Shown here: positions 16,433 to 25,801 of the stretch, piece after piece
How the letters are laid out: the number at the start of each line of letters is the position of its first letter
Numbering within the stretch: the first letter of the stretch is position 1
Assembly (NCBI RefSeq): GCF_907164575.1
Contig: NZ_CAJQYY010000011.1
Span: forward strand, 62,001 to 126,000
Direction: 5' to 3'
Source: Paraburkholderia gardini
GTDB taxonomy: Bacteria > Pseudomonadota > Gammaproteobacteria > Burkholderiales > Burkholderiaceae
DNA: 64,000 nucleotides
Translations under genes and position numbers: made by a program
The notes under the pieces: generated by a model
Told to the model about the DNA's origin: nothing
The model's database searches: none
Seen by the model: the letters and a program-made list of their open reading frames with translations, nothing else

Positions 16433-17380
16433 ATGCAAGTCAGAATTATCCATAAGTACGACGTTGCTACCGACATCTGCGCGTTTGAACTGGCGAGACC
16501 GGACGGTTCCGCGTTACCTGCTTTTGCGGCGGGCGCGCACATCGACGTTCACGTGGGCGACGGACTCGTGCGCCAGTATTCGTTGTGCAACCGGCCCGGC
16601 GATCTTCGCAGGTACGTGATTGGTGTGCTGCGTGAGGTCCATTCGCGCGGCGGTTCGATCGCGATGCATGCGCTGGCCGAGGGCAGTCTGCTGGAAATCA
16701 GCGAGCCGAAGAATCACTTCCCGCTTGCGGAGGCGGCGACTCATTCGCTGTTGCTCGCGGGCGGCATCGGGGTGACGCCCATTCTCAGCATGGCCGGGCA
16801 TCTCGCAGGTTCAGGGTCGTCCTTCGAGATGCACTACTGCACTCGCGATCCGGAGCGCGCCGCGTTCCGCGAGCGGCTCACCGAGGCGCGTTTTGCTGGT
16901 CGTGTTCATCTATACTTCGACAGCGCGCCCGCAGACGAACGCGTGAACCTGCGCGCGCTATTGGCCGCGCCTGAAGCGGGTAAGCATCTGTATGTGTGCG
17001 GGCCGGCCGGCTTTATCGGTGCAGTGCTGGATGCCGCTGTCGCAGCGGGTTGGGACGAGCGTAACCTGCATCGGGAGTACTTCGCCGCAGTTGCGCAACC
17101 AGAGGCTTCGGGCGCCGATTTCCGGGTTGAACTGGCCAGCAGCGGTCAGGTGATCGACGTCAAGGGCAGCCAGACCGTCATCGCAGCGCTGATGGCCGCC
17201 GGCGTCGACGTGCCGACCTCGTGCGAGCAAGGCGTCTGTGGCACCTGTCTGACGCGGGTGCTTTCGGGTGAGCCGGATCATCGGGACGTTTATCTCACGG
17301 ACGACGAGCGGGCCGCTAACGATTGTTTCCTGCCGTGCTGTTCGCGTTCGAAATCACCCGTGCTGGTGCTGGACCTGTGA
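16433..17380 (+). CDS. vanB: Vanillate O-demethylase reductase subunit
   Basis: This 315-residue class IA oxygenase reductase passes electrons from NAD(P)H to VanA. It has an FMN-binding barrel with RQYSLCN (near 45), an NAD-binding domain (LLLAGGIGVTPILSM near 105-118, YVCGPAGF near 185) and a C-terminal plant-type [2Fe-2S] domain with CEQGVCGTCL (near 264) and a further Cys in CFLPCC. The domain order FMN-NAD-FeS is that of phthalate dioxygenase reductase. It is 8 bases downstream of vanA. Confidence 0.93.
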   Translation: MQVRIIHKYDVATDICAFELARPDGSALPAFAAGAHIDVHVGDGLVRQYSLCNRPGDLRRYVIGVLREVHSRGGSIAMHALAEGSLLEISEPKNHFPLAEAATHSLLLAGGIGVTPILSMAGHLAGSGSSFEMHYCTRDPERAAFRERLTEARFAGRVHLYFDSAPADERVNLRALLAAPEAGKHLYVCGPAGFIGAVLDAAVAAGWDERNLHREYFAAVAQPEASGADFRVELASSGQVIDVKGSQTVIAALMAAGVDVPTSCEQGVCGTCLTRVLSGEPDHRDVYLTDDERAANDCFLPCCSRSKSPVLVLDL

Positions 17381-17434
17381 CAGGCGCTTGCTGCCACGAC
17401 GCGGCAAGCGCCGATTATTTCCGGAGTACAACGC

Positions 17435-18208
17435 GTGGAGCAAATCGATCCGACTCAACTCGATGCCAGTGCATCGAGTTCGGCGTCGCAAACGGTGAAG
17501 GCGCAGTTGGGTCTGCGCGAACTGATTCTGGCGGGCGAGCTGACCCCGGGGTCGCGCATCACCGAATTGTGGGTGGTGGACAGACTGGGCGTGTCGCGCA
17601 CGCCCGTGCGGGCGGCGTTGATGCGCTTGCAGGACGAAGGTCTGCTCGATCCGTTGCCGTCGGGCGGCTATGCGGTGCGCTCGTTTACGGCATCCGAGAT
17701 CTACGACGCGATCGAACTGCGCGGCACCCTTGAAGGCCTGGCCGCGCGGCTGGCGGCTGAGCGCGGGGTCGATGCGTCGTTGATGGCGTTGCTGCACGAC
17801 TGCGTCGCGCGGATCGACGACGTCCTCGAGGACGCCGATCTGTCGGAGCAGAAGTTTTCGCAATACGTCGAACTCAATGAGCGTTTCCACCGTTTGCTGG
17901 CTTCGGCCTGCGGCAGCAGTGTGATCGAAAAACAGTTGTCCCGAGCGATGGCATTGCCGTTTGCGTCGCCGAGCGGGTTTGTCAAGGTGCAGGCGGTCGC
18001 GCCCGATGCACACAACGTCCTGATCGTCGCGCAGGCTCAACATCGCGCGGTGCTCGAAGCCATCGAACGCCGCGAGGGCGCGCGCGCCGAAGCACTGATG
18101 CGCGAGCACGCCCGGATCGCCCATCGCAATTTGCAGAACGCCTTGAAAAATCAGCAGGCACTCTCGCAGTTGTTCGGGGGCAACCTGATCCGGCAGTGGT
18201 TACGCTAA
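17435..18208 (+). CDS. vanR: GntR/FadR-type repressor of the van operon
   Basis: This 257-residue regulator has an N-terminal winged helix (about 20-85, GSRITELWVVDRLGVSRTPVRAALMRL) and an FCD ligand domain with conserved acidic and histidine residues (ELNERFHRLLASACGSS near 145). It starts with GTG preceded by CCGGAG. Its place directly after vanAB is the usual one for VanR, which represses van genes until vanillate binds. The TGTATACA palindromes before vanA are its likely operators. Confidence 0.82.
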   Translation: MEQIDPTQLDASASSSASQTVKAQLGLRELILAGELTPGSRITELWVVDRLGVSRTPVRAALMRLQDEGLLDPLPSGGYAVRSFTASEIYDAIELRGTLEGLAARLAAERGVDASLMALLHDCVARIDDVLEDADLSEQKFSQYVELNERFHRLLASACGSSVIEKQLSRAMALPFASPSGFVKVQAVAPDAHNVLIVAQAQHRAVLEAIERREGARAEALMREHARIAHRNLQNALKNQQALSQLFGGNLIRQWLR

Positions 18209-18332
18209 GGCCTGTTTGCATTTTAGAAATCCTGAAATTGCCAACGTCTAAAACAGAACATTCGGCCAATCTTGTTATATTCAGGATGTCTGTATAAAAA
18301 AAGGAAACAGAGGTTCCTGACACCATGTCTGG

Positions 18333-21300
18333 TCAGCAAAAATTTCTGCTTGGCGCAGTCAGACCGCCAAGTAGATGCGACATGTCGATGAGACGTTGCG
18401 CGACGAGATGTCGTACCTCGCCTTCACACTGCCATACGCCAAGCACTCCGAGTAACGATGCGCCGAGGACTTCCTTGCGCTGCTGCTCAAACACCTTGGG
18501 CCATATGATGACGTTCACATTGCCCGTCTCGTCTTCGATAGTGATGAAGATGACACCCTTCGCGGTCTCCGGCCGTTGACGCATGGTGACGATGCCACAG
18601 GCGCGGGCCAGCCGGCCGCTCCGGTAAGTCTGCAGCGTTGAGGTCGGCATCAGTTTGCTGGCAAGCAACTGAGGTCGCAGAAGTTCAAGAGGATGGCGTC
18701 CGAGTGTCAGTCCCATGGACCGATAATCGCCGGCGATGTCTTGAGCTTCGGAAGGTGCACCCAGCTCTGGTGTTTCGTCTTCAACCTTCGCGACCGACAG
18801 CATGTCTTTGTCAGGCACGGAGGCAACCGACTGCCATAGCGCTTCGCGTCGATTGCCGGCAAGAGATGACAGTGCGTTCGCCGCGGCAAGCACCTGCAGG
18901 TCGTGACGGTCCAGCTGAGCGCGTCGCGCGAGGTCATTCACTGTCGTGAACCGCCTCACGGCTCGCGCATTTTCAATGCGCTCCGCGGCGCCGTCCCGCA
19001 TGCCCCGGAGCAACGACAAACCAAGCCTGACGGCGGGCTTTTCAGCACCGTCCACGTGCTCAAGCGACGAGTCCCAACCACTTGTCGTGACGTCGACCGG
19101 CAGTACCTGGACTCCATGTCGCGTCGCATCCTGCACCAGTTGCGACGGCGAATAGAAACCCATTGGCTGGCTATTCAGCATCGCCGCAAGAAAGGCTTCC
19201 GGTTCGTGGCGTTTCAGCCAGCTGCTTGTGTACACGAGCAGTGCGAAGCTGGCGGCATGGCTTTCCGGGAAACCGTACTCGCCGAAACCGAGAATCTGCT
19301 GAAAGATGCCATCCGCGAATGTTTTGTCGTACCCGCGCTCGAGCATGCCATTGACGATGCGGTCGTAGTATTTATCCAGGCCACCCTTGCGCTTCCAGGC
19401 TGCCATCGCCCTTCGCAACTGGTCCGCTTCTCCAGCAGTGAACCCTGCGGCAAGAATGGCCACCTGCATCACCTGTTCCTGGAAAATCGGAACGCCCAGC
19501 GTGCGGCCCAGGGCAGTCTCAAGCGCTTTGCTGGGGTAAGTCACCGGCTCGAATCCCTGGCGACGCTGCAGATACGGATGAACGGCGCCACCCTGAATCG
19601 GTCCCGGGCGAACGATGGCAACTTCGATAACCAGGTCATAGAACGTGCGGGGCTTCAGTCGTGGCAGCATGCTCATTTGCGCACGCGACTCGATTTGAAA
19701 TACGCCAACGGTATCCGCATGCGAAATCATGTCGTAGGTTTGCGGGTCTTCTGCAGGTATGTCCTGCATCTCGAACCGTTCGCCTCGCTGGTCTGTTATC
19801 AGGTCAAGTGCGCGGCGGATTGCCGACAGCATCCCGAGTGCCAGTACGTCAATCTTCAGCAGGCCCAGTGATTCGAGGTCGTCCTTGTCCCACTCGATGA
19901 CCGACCGGTCCACCATTGCAGCATTTTCAACCGGCACGAGGCGCGTAAGTTTGCCCCGGCTGATAACAAATCCACCGGAGTGCTGGGACAGATGCCTGGG
20001 AAAGCCAGGCAACTGCGACGCGAGAGACGCCCAGGCCTGAATCAGCGGAGTCTCCGCGTTCAGGCCGGACTCCGTAAAACGTTTGAGGAGGTCCTGTTTG
20101 CCATCAAACCATTGATGCCCCCTGGCCACGGCATCGACAATCTGCGGGTCGACGCCTAGTGCCTTGCCGGTCTCCCTCAAGGCGCCGCGGGATCGATACG
20201 TCGAAACGGCGGCAGCAATTGCCGCCCGGTCGCGACCGTATTTTTTGTAAATGTACTGGATTACCTCTTCGCGCCGTTGATGCTCGAAATCGACATCGAT
20301 GTCCGGCGGTTCGCCACGCTCCTTTGAGATAAAGCGCTCGAAAAGCATATTGCCACGTGCAGGGTCAACTTCAGTAATACCGAGGCAATAGCAGATCGCA
20401 GAATTGGCGGCAGAGCCACGTCCCTGACACAGAATGTGTTGGCTTCGTGCAAACCGCACGATGTCATATACCGTCAGGAAATAGGGTTCATATTGCAGGT
20501 CCGCAATCAGCTCAAGTTCGTGTTCAATCTGCCCCTGAACGTTGTGTGGAATGCCTGAAGGAAAACGTCGCTGTGCACCGGTATACGTCTCCTGCCGCAG
20601 ATAGGTCGCAGGCGTGAATCCGGGTGGCACCAGTTCGTCGGGGTACTCGTACCGAAGCTCGTCGAGTGAGAAAGTGCAATGTGCGAGGATGTTGGTCGTC
20701 TCGCCGAGCGCGTACTCCGGATAGAGGTTTGCGAGTCGCAGCCGGGAACGCAGATGCTGCTCGGCGTTGGGTGCCAGGTCATATCCGCATTCGTGCACCG
20801 GCCTGCCCACACGGATAGCCGTCAACGTATCCTGCAACGGCTTGCGCGAGCGCACATGCATCACCACCTGGCCGAGCGCGACGACGGGTATGCGATGCCT
20901 GTTGGCAACGTATTCAACGGCACCGCGATGGATGTCATCCATCGCCCGTTGATGAAGCACGAGCCCACACCACGCACGCCCTGGAAATGTCTGGTCGAAC
21001 CACTCAAGCTGTGCATCCAGAACATCCTCTTTCGTGGGAAAGTCGGGCACCAGTATCGCGAGGCAATCGGGCATGCCGCGCAGATGGCTGTTTTCCCGGT
21101 CGGGCCGCGACAGGTCCTGCGGCCTCAGCCGATACTGGCCTTTCGGCGCGCGTGTGCGGGCAAGCGTGATCAGCTCTGAGAGGTTCCCGTATCCCTCGCG
21201 GTTCTGGGCGAGGAGGATGAGACCGAACGCCGTTGAACCGTCGGCATTGACGAGCCGGAAGTACGAACCGATGACGAGCGGAAGCTTCGCTTCCTTGGCC

Positions 21301-21482
21301 GCAACGTGCGCCCGTACGATACCCGCAAGCGAGCATTCGTCCGTTATCGCCAGACCCGAGTAGCCGAGTTGCGCTGCGCGCCCGACCAGTTCCTCTGCAT
21401 GCGAAGCGCCATGCAGGAATGAAAAATTCGAAAAGCAGAACAGCTCGGCGTACGCCGGCAGTGTGGAAAAGGTGGAATCCAT
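18333..21482 (-). CDS. dnaE2: Error-prone DNA polymerase III alpha, mutasome subunit ImuC/DnaE2
   Basis: This 1049-residue C-family polymerase is the catalytic subunit of the SOS mutasome. An N-terminal PHP domain (FCFSNFSFLHGASHAEELV) is followed by the polymerase core, with PDIDVDFEHQRREEVIQYIY carrying active-site acids near residue 400, finger elements (FPESHAASFALLVY), and a C-terminal OB fold (GRLARACGIVTMRQRP). It is shorter than the replicative DnaE (about 1,160 residues), as expected. It ends the imuA-imuB-dnaE2 operon, starting 6 bases after imuB, and performs translesion synthesis after DNA damage. Confidence 0.95.
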   Translation of the reverse strand: MDSTFSTLPAYAELFCFSNFSFLHGASHAEELVGRAAQLGYSGLAITDECSLAGIVRAHVAAKEAKLPLVIGSYFRLVNADGSTAFGLILLAQNREGYGNLSELITLARTRAPKGQYRLRPQDLSRPDRENSHLRGMPDCLAILVPDFPTKEDVLDAQLEWFDQTFPGRAWCGLVLHQRAMDDIHRGAVEYVANRHRIPVVALGQVVMHVRSRKPLQDTLTAIRVGRPVHECGYDLAPNAEQHLRSRLRLANLYPEYALGETTNILAHCTFSLDELRYEYPDELVPPGFTPATYLRQETYTGAQRRFPSGIPHNVQGQIEHELELIADLQYEPYFLTVYDIVRFARSQHILCQGRGSAANSAICYCLGITEVDPARGNMLFERFISKERGEPPDIDVDFEHQRREEVIQYIYKKYGRDRAAIAAAVSTYRSRGALRETGKALGVDPQIVDAVARGHQWFDGKQDLLKRFTESGLNAETPLIQAWASLASQLPGFPRHLSQHSGGFVISRGKLTRLVPVENAAMVDRSVIEWDKDDLESLGLLKIDVLALGMLSAIRRALDLITDQRGERFEMQDIPAEDPQTYDMISHADTVGVFQIESRAQMSMLPRLKPRTFYDLVIEVAIVRPGPIQGGAVHPYLQRRQGFEPVTYPSKALETALGRTLGVPIFQEQVMQVAILAAGFTAGEADQLRRAMAAWKRKGGLDKYYDRIVNGMLERGYDKTFADGIFQQILGFGEYGFPESHAASFALLVYTSSWLKRHEPEAFLAAMLNSQPMGFYSPSQLVQDATRHGVQVLPVDVTTSGWDSSLEHVDGAEKPAVRLGLSLLRGMRDGAAERIENARAVRRFTTVNDLARRAQLDRHDLQVLAAANALSSLAGNRREALWQSVASVPDKDMLSVAKVEDETPELGAPSEAQDIAGDYRSMGLTLGRHPLELLRPQLLASKLMPTSTLQTYRSGRLARACGIVTMRQRPETAKGVIFITIEDETGNVNVIIWPKVFEQQRKEVLGASLLGVLGVWQCEGEVRHLVAQRLIDMSHLLGGLTAPSRNFC

Positions 21483-21488
21483 GGCCTG

Positions 21489-22958
21489 TCATCCGAAGAG
21501 GCCGTGGAGAAACCACCGCTGGTCTTCTTCCGCGTCGCGACTGCTGACGCGCTCGCGGTATATCCAGAAGCAGGTCTGGTCTTCAGTCTGTGCGACGAAA
21601 TAGTCGCGCGTCATCAACTCGCCATCGAACCATCCAGCCTCAATGCGCTCACCCGGCGACACCATCCGCAGCGGTGAACCATAAAACGGTCGGTGCTTGC
21701 GCATGAGCAGACGTACCGGCTTCTCAAGCAGCCATGTTGGTCGTGGAAGTCCCTCTGGAAGCATGGTGCTTTTCGACGTGTTGCCGACTGGTACCCATCG
21801 ATTCGCGATTTCCGGCCGGTAGTCTGCCGTTGGCGAAGGTTTGAGCACGTTGTCTTCGCCAAGCCTTGCGACCAGCAGTTCGACGAGGCGGGCATGCTCC
21901 TCCGCGGAGCCACCGGGTTCTGGAAAGAGCGTGCTGGACACCGGTACCGCCGGTTGCACGTCCAACGCATCAAGTCGCAGTGCGATGACCGGCGCGGTCA
22001 GTTCAACACGGGCAAGCCGTTCCTTGATGAGCCGGACAAGATGGTCCTCTCGCCATGTGGGCTCACCCAGCGCAATCTCGATGGGCGTAGGGTCTATCGC
22101 CTGCCTGCCGCGTTCATGTTCGAGCAAAAGCGTCGCGCCTGTGAGTGCCAGATGCTTCGCGCAAAGCCAGCCACAAAGCTGCACAACAAGGCGATGAGCG
22201 CCGAAAAGTGCTGCTTCCGCATGCTCGATGCGGTCGGGCATTTCAATGCGCGCAGAGAACGTTGGAGGCAATTCAAGCCAGTCAAACAGCTCTGGCGTCG
22301 TGCCGAAAGCACGGTCGAGTGAATCAAGCAGGTGCTCGCCGCAACGGCGCTGCAGCCCCGCGCGCGGCAGCCGTCGGACATCTGCTATGGTCTCGCAGCC
22401 AAGCCCGGTAAACCAGTCGGTGAACGGTCGCACTTCCGGCACCGACAGCAGCGGCAACGCGGACAGTTGCCGTTCAAGCGAGTCAATCTTGAGTACGCGC
22501 CGACTCCGGTGCCTTGCCAGCAGCCATGCGCCTTGCCCTGTGGGCGCGGCACTTATCCGCGCGGTCAGTCCAATGGCTTCGAGTATCGCTTTCGCCTGCC
22601 GGCATACAGCAAGTAGTCCACCAAAAAGCCGAAGGCTTGCGCCGACGTCGACCACGACGACAGCCTCTTCGAGCACCGCGACATCGGGCGAGAACTGCAT
22701 GAGCGCCACTGCCACTTCGCGCTGCGCGACATGTTCACGGCCGGGGTCGCGCTCGTACATTTCTACCTCTGGCGCGAGCGTCAACACACCGCCGCGCTGC
22801 ATGCCAACCCGCACGCCCGCAGACCTGGCTACCCCGTCTGCGGCGAGCACCTTGTCCCTGTCCAGGACCACGCAGCCGTGTGCGGGCTCAGGCCGCCACT
22901 TCGGCTGGAAGACCTCGAGTTGCAACCGGGGCAAGTGGACGGCGAGAAATACGCGCAT
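21489..22958 (-). CDS. imuB: Y-family polymerase-like mutasome protein ImuB
   Basis: This 489-residue protein has the DinB/UmuC fold but appears to lack the usual catalytic acids: the N-terminal motif reads FLAVHLPRLQLEVF instead of a D-x-D-xFF-type site, and the SxE motif is not seen. This is the known property of ImuB, a scaffold that links ImuA and DnaE2 to the beta clamp. The C-terminal tail ends RWFLHGLFG, typical of the family. It overlaps the end of imuA by 71 bases, so the two are probably translationally coupled. Confidence 0.92.
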   Translation of the reverse strand: MRVFLAVHLPRLQLEVFQPKWRPEPAHGCVVLDRDKVLAADGVARSAGVRVGMQRGGVLTLAPEVEMYERDPGREHVAQREVAVALMQFSPDVAVLEEAVVVVDVGASLRLFGGLLAVCRQAKAILEAIGLTARISAAPTGQGAWLLARHRSRRVLKIDSLERQLSALPLLSVPEVRPFTDWFTGLGCETIADVRRLPRAGLQRRCGEHLLDSLDRAFGTTPELFDWLELPPTFSARIEMPDRIEHAEAALFGAHRLVVQLCGWLCAKHLALTGATLLLEHERGRQAIDPTPIEIALGEPTWREDHLVRLIKERLARVELTAPVIALRLDALDVQPAVPVSSTLFPEPGGSAEEHARLVELLVARLGEDNVLKPSPTADYRPEIANRWVPVGNTSKSTMLPEGLPRPTWLLEKPVRLLMRKHRPFYGSPLRMVSPGERIEAGWFDGELMTRDYFVAQTEDQTCFWIYRERVSSRDAEEDQRWFLHGLFG

Positions 22959-23595
22959 GGTGGGAAAACAGGACAGGTGTTGGTTGAAGTGGGACGGACA
23001 GAGGTTCTGCGCGTGCTGGACCTCGTCGCTTCGTAATGTCGACGGTCAGACCGTCGCGTTCTGGCCGGAGGACCAGTCTTAAAACCGCGGGAGAGGCGTC
23101 CTGTGCTGCCGCCAGCGGGCGGACCATGAAGAACAACGTTTCCGAAGACTGTGCTGCGAGATGCAGTCGCCGCAGCGACGAGGTCTGAACGTATTGCGCC
23201 CAGAACAGCAGTGCGCCGCAACTGCCTGCGCGCAGAATCTGCTCTGCTGCCCACAATGCGTCCGCTGTCTTCGAGGCCCGAATCTGCATCAGTTGCCCTG
23301 GCGAGAGCCCGATGTACTCAAGGCCAGGTCCGTTGGGAATGTGCGGCGGCTGCACCATCGCAACCGGTCGCTTGCCCAGTTCTCTGAGCGCAGGGCGCAG
23401 CAGCCGCATCTCACCCACGCCGGCCTGCTGGACCAGCAGATCGACGAGCGCGCCGACGGGCCAGCCACCGCCAGGCAATTCTGCCGACAGCGCCGCATAT
23501 CCAGTCTCGACCGTACGGCCGCGGCCACGCGCAAGCTGCGACGCCCGCCAGAGCGATGGATGTATTGCTTCCGGAATGGGGGACGGGACAGTCAC
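22888..23595 (-). CDS. imuA: Mutasome accessory protein ImuA (RecA/SulA-like)
   Basis: This 235-residue protein begins with a GTG and shows the ImuA pattern: IHPSLWRASQLARG near residue 10, LSAELPGGGWPVGALVDLL near 35-50, then GLSPGQLMQIRA. It is the RecA-related first gene of the imuA-imuB-dnaE2 cassette and is needed for SOS mutagenesis. The LexA box at 23612-23627 lies 17 bases before the start codon. Confidence 0.92.
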   Translation of the reverse strand: MTVPSPIPEAIHPSLWRASQLARGRGRTVETGYAALSAELPGGGWPVGALVDLLVQQAGVGEMRLLRPALRELGKRPVAMVQPPHIPNGPGLEYIGLSPGQLMQIRASKTADALWAAEQILRAGSCGALLFWAQYVQTSSLRRLHLAAQSSETLFFMVRPLAAAQDASPAVLRLVLRPERDGLTVDITKRRGPARAEPLSVPLQPTPVLFSHHARISRRPLAPVATRGLPAEVAA

Positions 23596-23611
23596 TGGAT
23601 TTCGAAAATAC

Positions 23612-23627
23612 CTGTATGGATGTACAG
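23612..23627. promoter_or_regulatory. LexA box controlling imuA-imuB-dnaE2
   Basis: CTGTATGGATGTACAG matches the gamma/betaproteobacterial LexA consensus CTGT-N8-ACAG perfectly. It sits just upstream of imuA, which indicates SOS induction of the cassette. Confidence 0.92.
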
Positions 23628-23818
23628 TATCCTACACGGATTTCCGTAGCGGTGAACAGACACTTTTTGGGGTGAAACTTCATGGACAGGCGCGTTCGCA
23701 AGCCGGTCGGCCAGGCGTACAGCAACGACTTGAACGCGGCTGCAACGGGTTTCCTGCTTACCGAATCGCGACGGCTGCTATCTTTCGAGCCGGTGCATCT
23801 CGATACTTCGCATGACAC

Positions 23819-24064
23819 TTGGGTCAGACGATGCAGTTCGAGAGACGTTACCTTGTCATCGCGGTTCCGGTAGATCACCCACAGGATTTCCGTTTCACCC
23901 GGCGAGTCAGTGTCAAACAGATGCTCACGCCAGAAATCCGATGCAGGGCTGATGTACGACGGCGTGTCGCTGTCGGCGCGAACGGGCTTGCCGAGCATCC
24001 AGCCATACGGCTCACAACGGATCGCATCGAGCGGTTCAACCGGAATGGAGAGGGTGGTCAGCAT
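23819..24064 (-). pseudogene. Truncated ureidoglycolate lyase-family gene (5' part only)
   Basis: From an ATG at 24064, 82 codons read as the N-terminal half of an AllA/ureidoglycolate lyase-family protein (LDAIRCEPYGWMLGKPVRA, then ISPASDFWREHLFDT and VIYRNRDDKV). After LELHRLTQ, near 23819, the family sequence stops; the frame continues into unrelated residues. The intact family has roughly 170-200 residues, so the C-terminal part, including the cupin core, is missing. It lies next to two other broken genes. Confidence 0.65.
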
Positions 24065-24095
24065 GTCGGAATACTCGTGTTGATGATGGGAGCGT

Positions 24096-24755
24096 TCAGG
24101 CGCGCGAAATTGTTTCGTCCGTGGGTGGGAACTGCGCGAAATCGGGGCCATGTTTCAGGCTGAATTCGAGCACCACGTTCAGTGCAAGTCGTGTGATCGA
24201 CTCGGAAAGCAGGCTATCGGGCGTGCGCCGAAACGCGGCGACGAGCGGCAACGCGGGCACCCGATGCGTCACTTGCAGCAGTTGCAGTTGACCGGCTTCG
24301 AGCTCGCGCATGACAAATGCGGGAGGCAGCACGGCAATGCCGAACCCGTCCACCACGAGCCGGATGATGGCTGCCACCGACGACAGACAGTTGATCTGCA
24401 CCTGCACGTCGCCGCTAGCGGCGAACAATCCCGTCAGAAACTCGTGTGGCGGCGAATGACGCGCGAAACTGATAACCGGGTAGGCAGCCAGTTCTGCCTC
24501 CGTCAATGCCTGAGCTGACAGATTGAGCGCCGGGCTCGCCATCCAGCGCATCGGCAGACTGCCTGGCGGCACATTTGCCATGTCCGAGCCGCTGACGCCC
24601 GTCGTCTGAAATGAAACGTCGATGTGGCCGCTTACAAGTTGCGTCGCAAGACTGGACGAGGTATCGCTGGTCAGTTCGATCACGAGATTCGGATAGTCCT
24701 CCCTGATGCGCTTGAGAAGATCCGGCACGCAATACGACGGTGTGATTGGAAGAAT
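24096..24755 (-). pseudogene. LysR-type regulator fragment lacking the DNA-binding domain
   Basis: About 210 residues match only the C-terminal substrate-binding domain of a LysR regulator (LLKRIREDYPNLVIEL, HIDVSFQTT, VVDGFGIAVLPPAFVMREL). The N-terminal helix-turn-helix that should precede it is absent. Immediately upstream the DNA instead reads, on the other strand, as the end of a solute-binding protein. It cannot work as a normal regulator. The join near 24755 marks a deletion or recombination point. Confidence 0.75.
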
Positions 24756-24852
24756 CGCATTCGCTTCGCACGGCGATCTGAAAGACGCGGCAATCACGAT
24801 TTACCAGTTCAAGGACAAGAAGAAGATGGTCGTTGATGTCATCCGGATGTAG
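24756..24852 (+). pseudogene. C-terminal remnant of a branched-chain amino acid-type ABC solute-binding protein
   Basis: The plus-strand frame ending in TAG at 24852 reads GRIAFASHGDLKDAAITIYQ and then FKDKKKMVVDVIRM, the usual last 30-odd residues of a LivK-like periplasmic binding protein. Nothing of the gene remains upstream; the LysR fragment begins there on the opposite strand. From 24853 to 25113 I see no gene. Confidence 0.6.
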
Positions 24853-25113
24853 AGACGGGCATAAGCAGGTATTCGGCACCAGACAACCAGCAGCGATATA
24901 GCGCCCAAGTGGATCTTCACATTTGCCGTCAGGATTTATGCAACAACACCGAAACGCCCCATCAGTGCGGGACGGATCGTGTGATCAGGTTAGACGTGTC
25001 CGTACTTTGCCAGCCGAAACCGGGCGAGGGACGCACCCTGGTTTCGGGATCAAGAAAGTCAGCAGTCGGTCCGGTGGACATGAAGATCGAAACGCAAGCC
25101 CCCAGACGACGGC

Positions 25114-25728
25114 TCATGCATAGCGTGCGAGAAACATGTCCGCAGCCGACTCAGCGACCTTCCTTTGCTCCCGTTCGCCGAGCGGTGCCTGGCCCATCGT
25201 CACCTGCGGCCAGAACGCAAAAGCCTTCACCAGTGCCTGCAACTGCAGTGCCGCGAAGAGCGGATCGTCGATCTTCAGACGGCCGTCTGCGACGGCCGCC
25301 CGGACCCACACGGTCAGGTCTTCCTCGCGCTCGCCGAGACGGGCGACCATGTCCCGCGCCCGCTCCGGCGAATGGATTCCAGCCGCGATCGCCACACGCG
25401 CAAGCGACAGAAAGGACTCGTCGTTCAGCAGCCGGAGCTTGCGGCCCAGAAGGTCGAGCAACTGCGCGCGCAACGGTTTGTCGGCGCGGTAGGTGAGCGC
25501 ATGGCCCCGCTGGCTCGCGTCCCACAGTTGATGGAGAATCGCGGCGAAAAGGGCTTCCTTGCCTGGGAAATGGTTATAGACCGTACGTTTCGAGACGTGC
25601 GCGCGGGCGGCGATACGGTCCATGCTGGTCGCGTCGTAGCCGGCCGCGAGGAATTCCTCGATCGCGGCGTCGACGATAGCAACACGCTTGCGGTCAGTCA
25701 GACGTTGATGGGTGGCACCTGGATCCAT
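25114..25728 (-). CDS. TetR-family repressor
   Basis: This 204-residue regulator has an N-terminal TetR helix-turn-helix (about 15-60: AIVDAAIEEFLAAGYDATSM, then VSKRTVYNHFPGKEALF) and an all-helical ligand domain resembling the AefR-like C-terminal type (LGEREEDLTVWVRAAVADGRL). It is transcribed away from the metallo-hydrolase gene, and a large palindrome lies between them, so it probably represses both genes. The ligand is unknown. Confidence 0.87.
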   Translation of the reverse strand: MDPGATHQRLTDRKRVAIVDAAIEEFLAAGYDATSMDRIAARAHVSKRTVYNHFPGKEALFAAILHQLWDASQRGHALTYRADKPLRAQLLDLLGRKLRLLNDESFLSLARVAIAAGIHSPERARDMVARLGEREEDLTVWVRAAVADGRLKIDDPLFAALQLQALVKAFAFWPQVTMGQAPLGEREQRKVAESAADMFLARYA

Positions 25729-25738
25729 GGCTGAATTT

Positions 25739-25788
25739 TACACCAGGCAGTTTACTTTTCTCAAAAATAAACTACACTGCCAGGTGTA
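25739..25788. promoter_or_regulatory. Divergent operator for the TetR regulator
   Basis: Perfect 13-bp arms TACACCAGGCAGT (25739-25751) and ACTGCCAGGTGTA (25776-25788) flank an AT-rich centre that contains a second nested repeat, AGTTTA/TAAACT (25750-25755, 25768-25773). The element fills the space between the two divergent start sites. Confidence 0.75.
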
Positions 25789-25801
25789 CATTTCCATCTG
25801 G

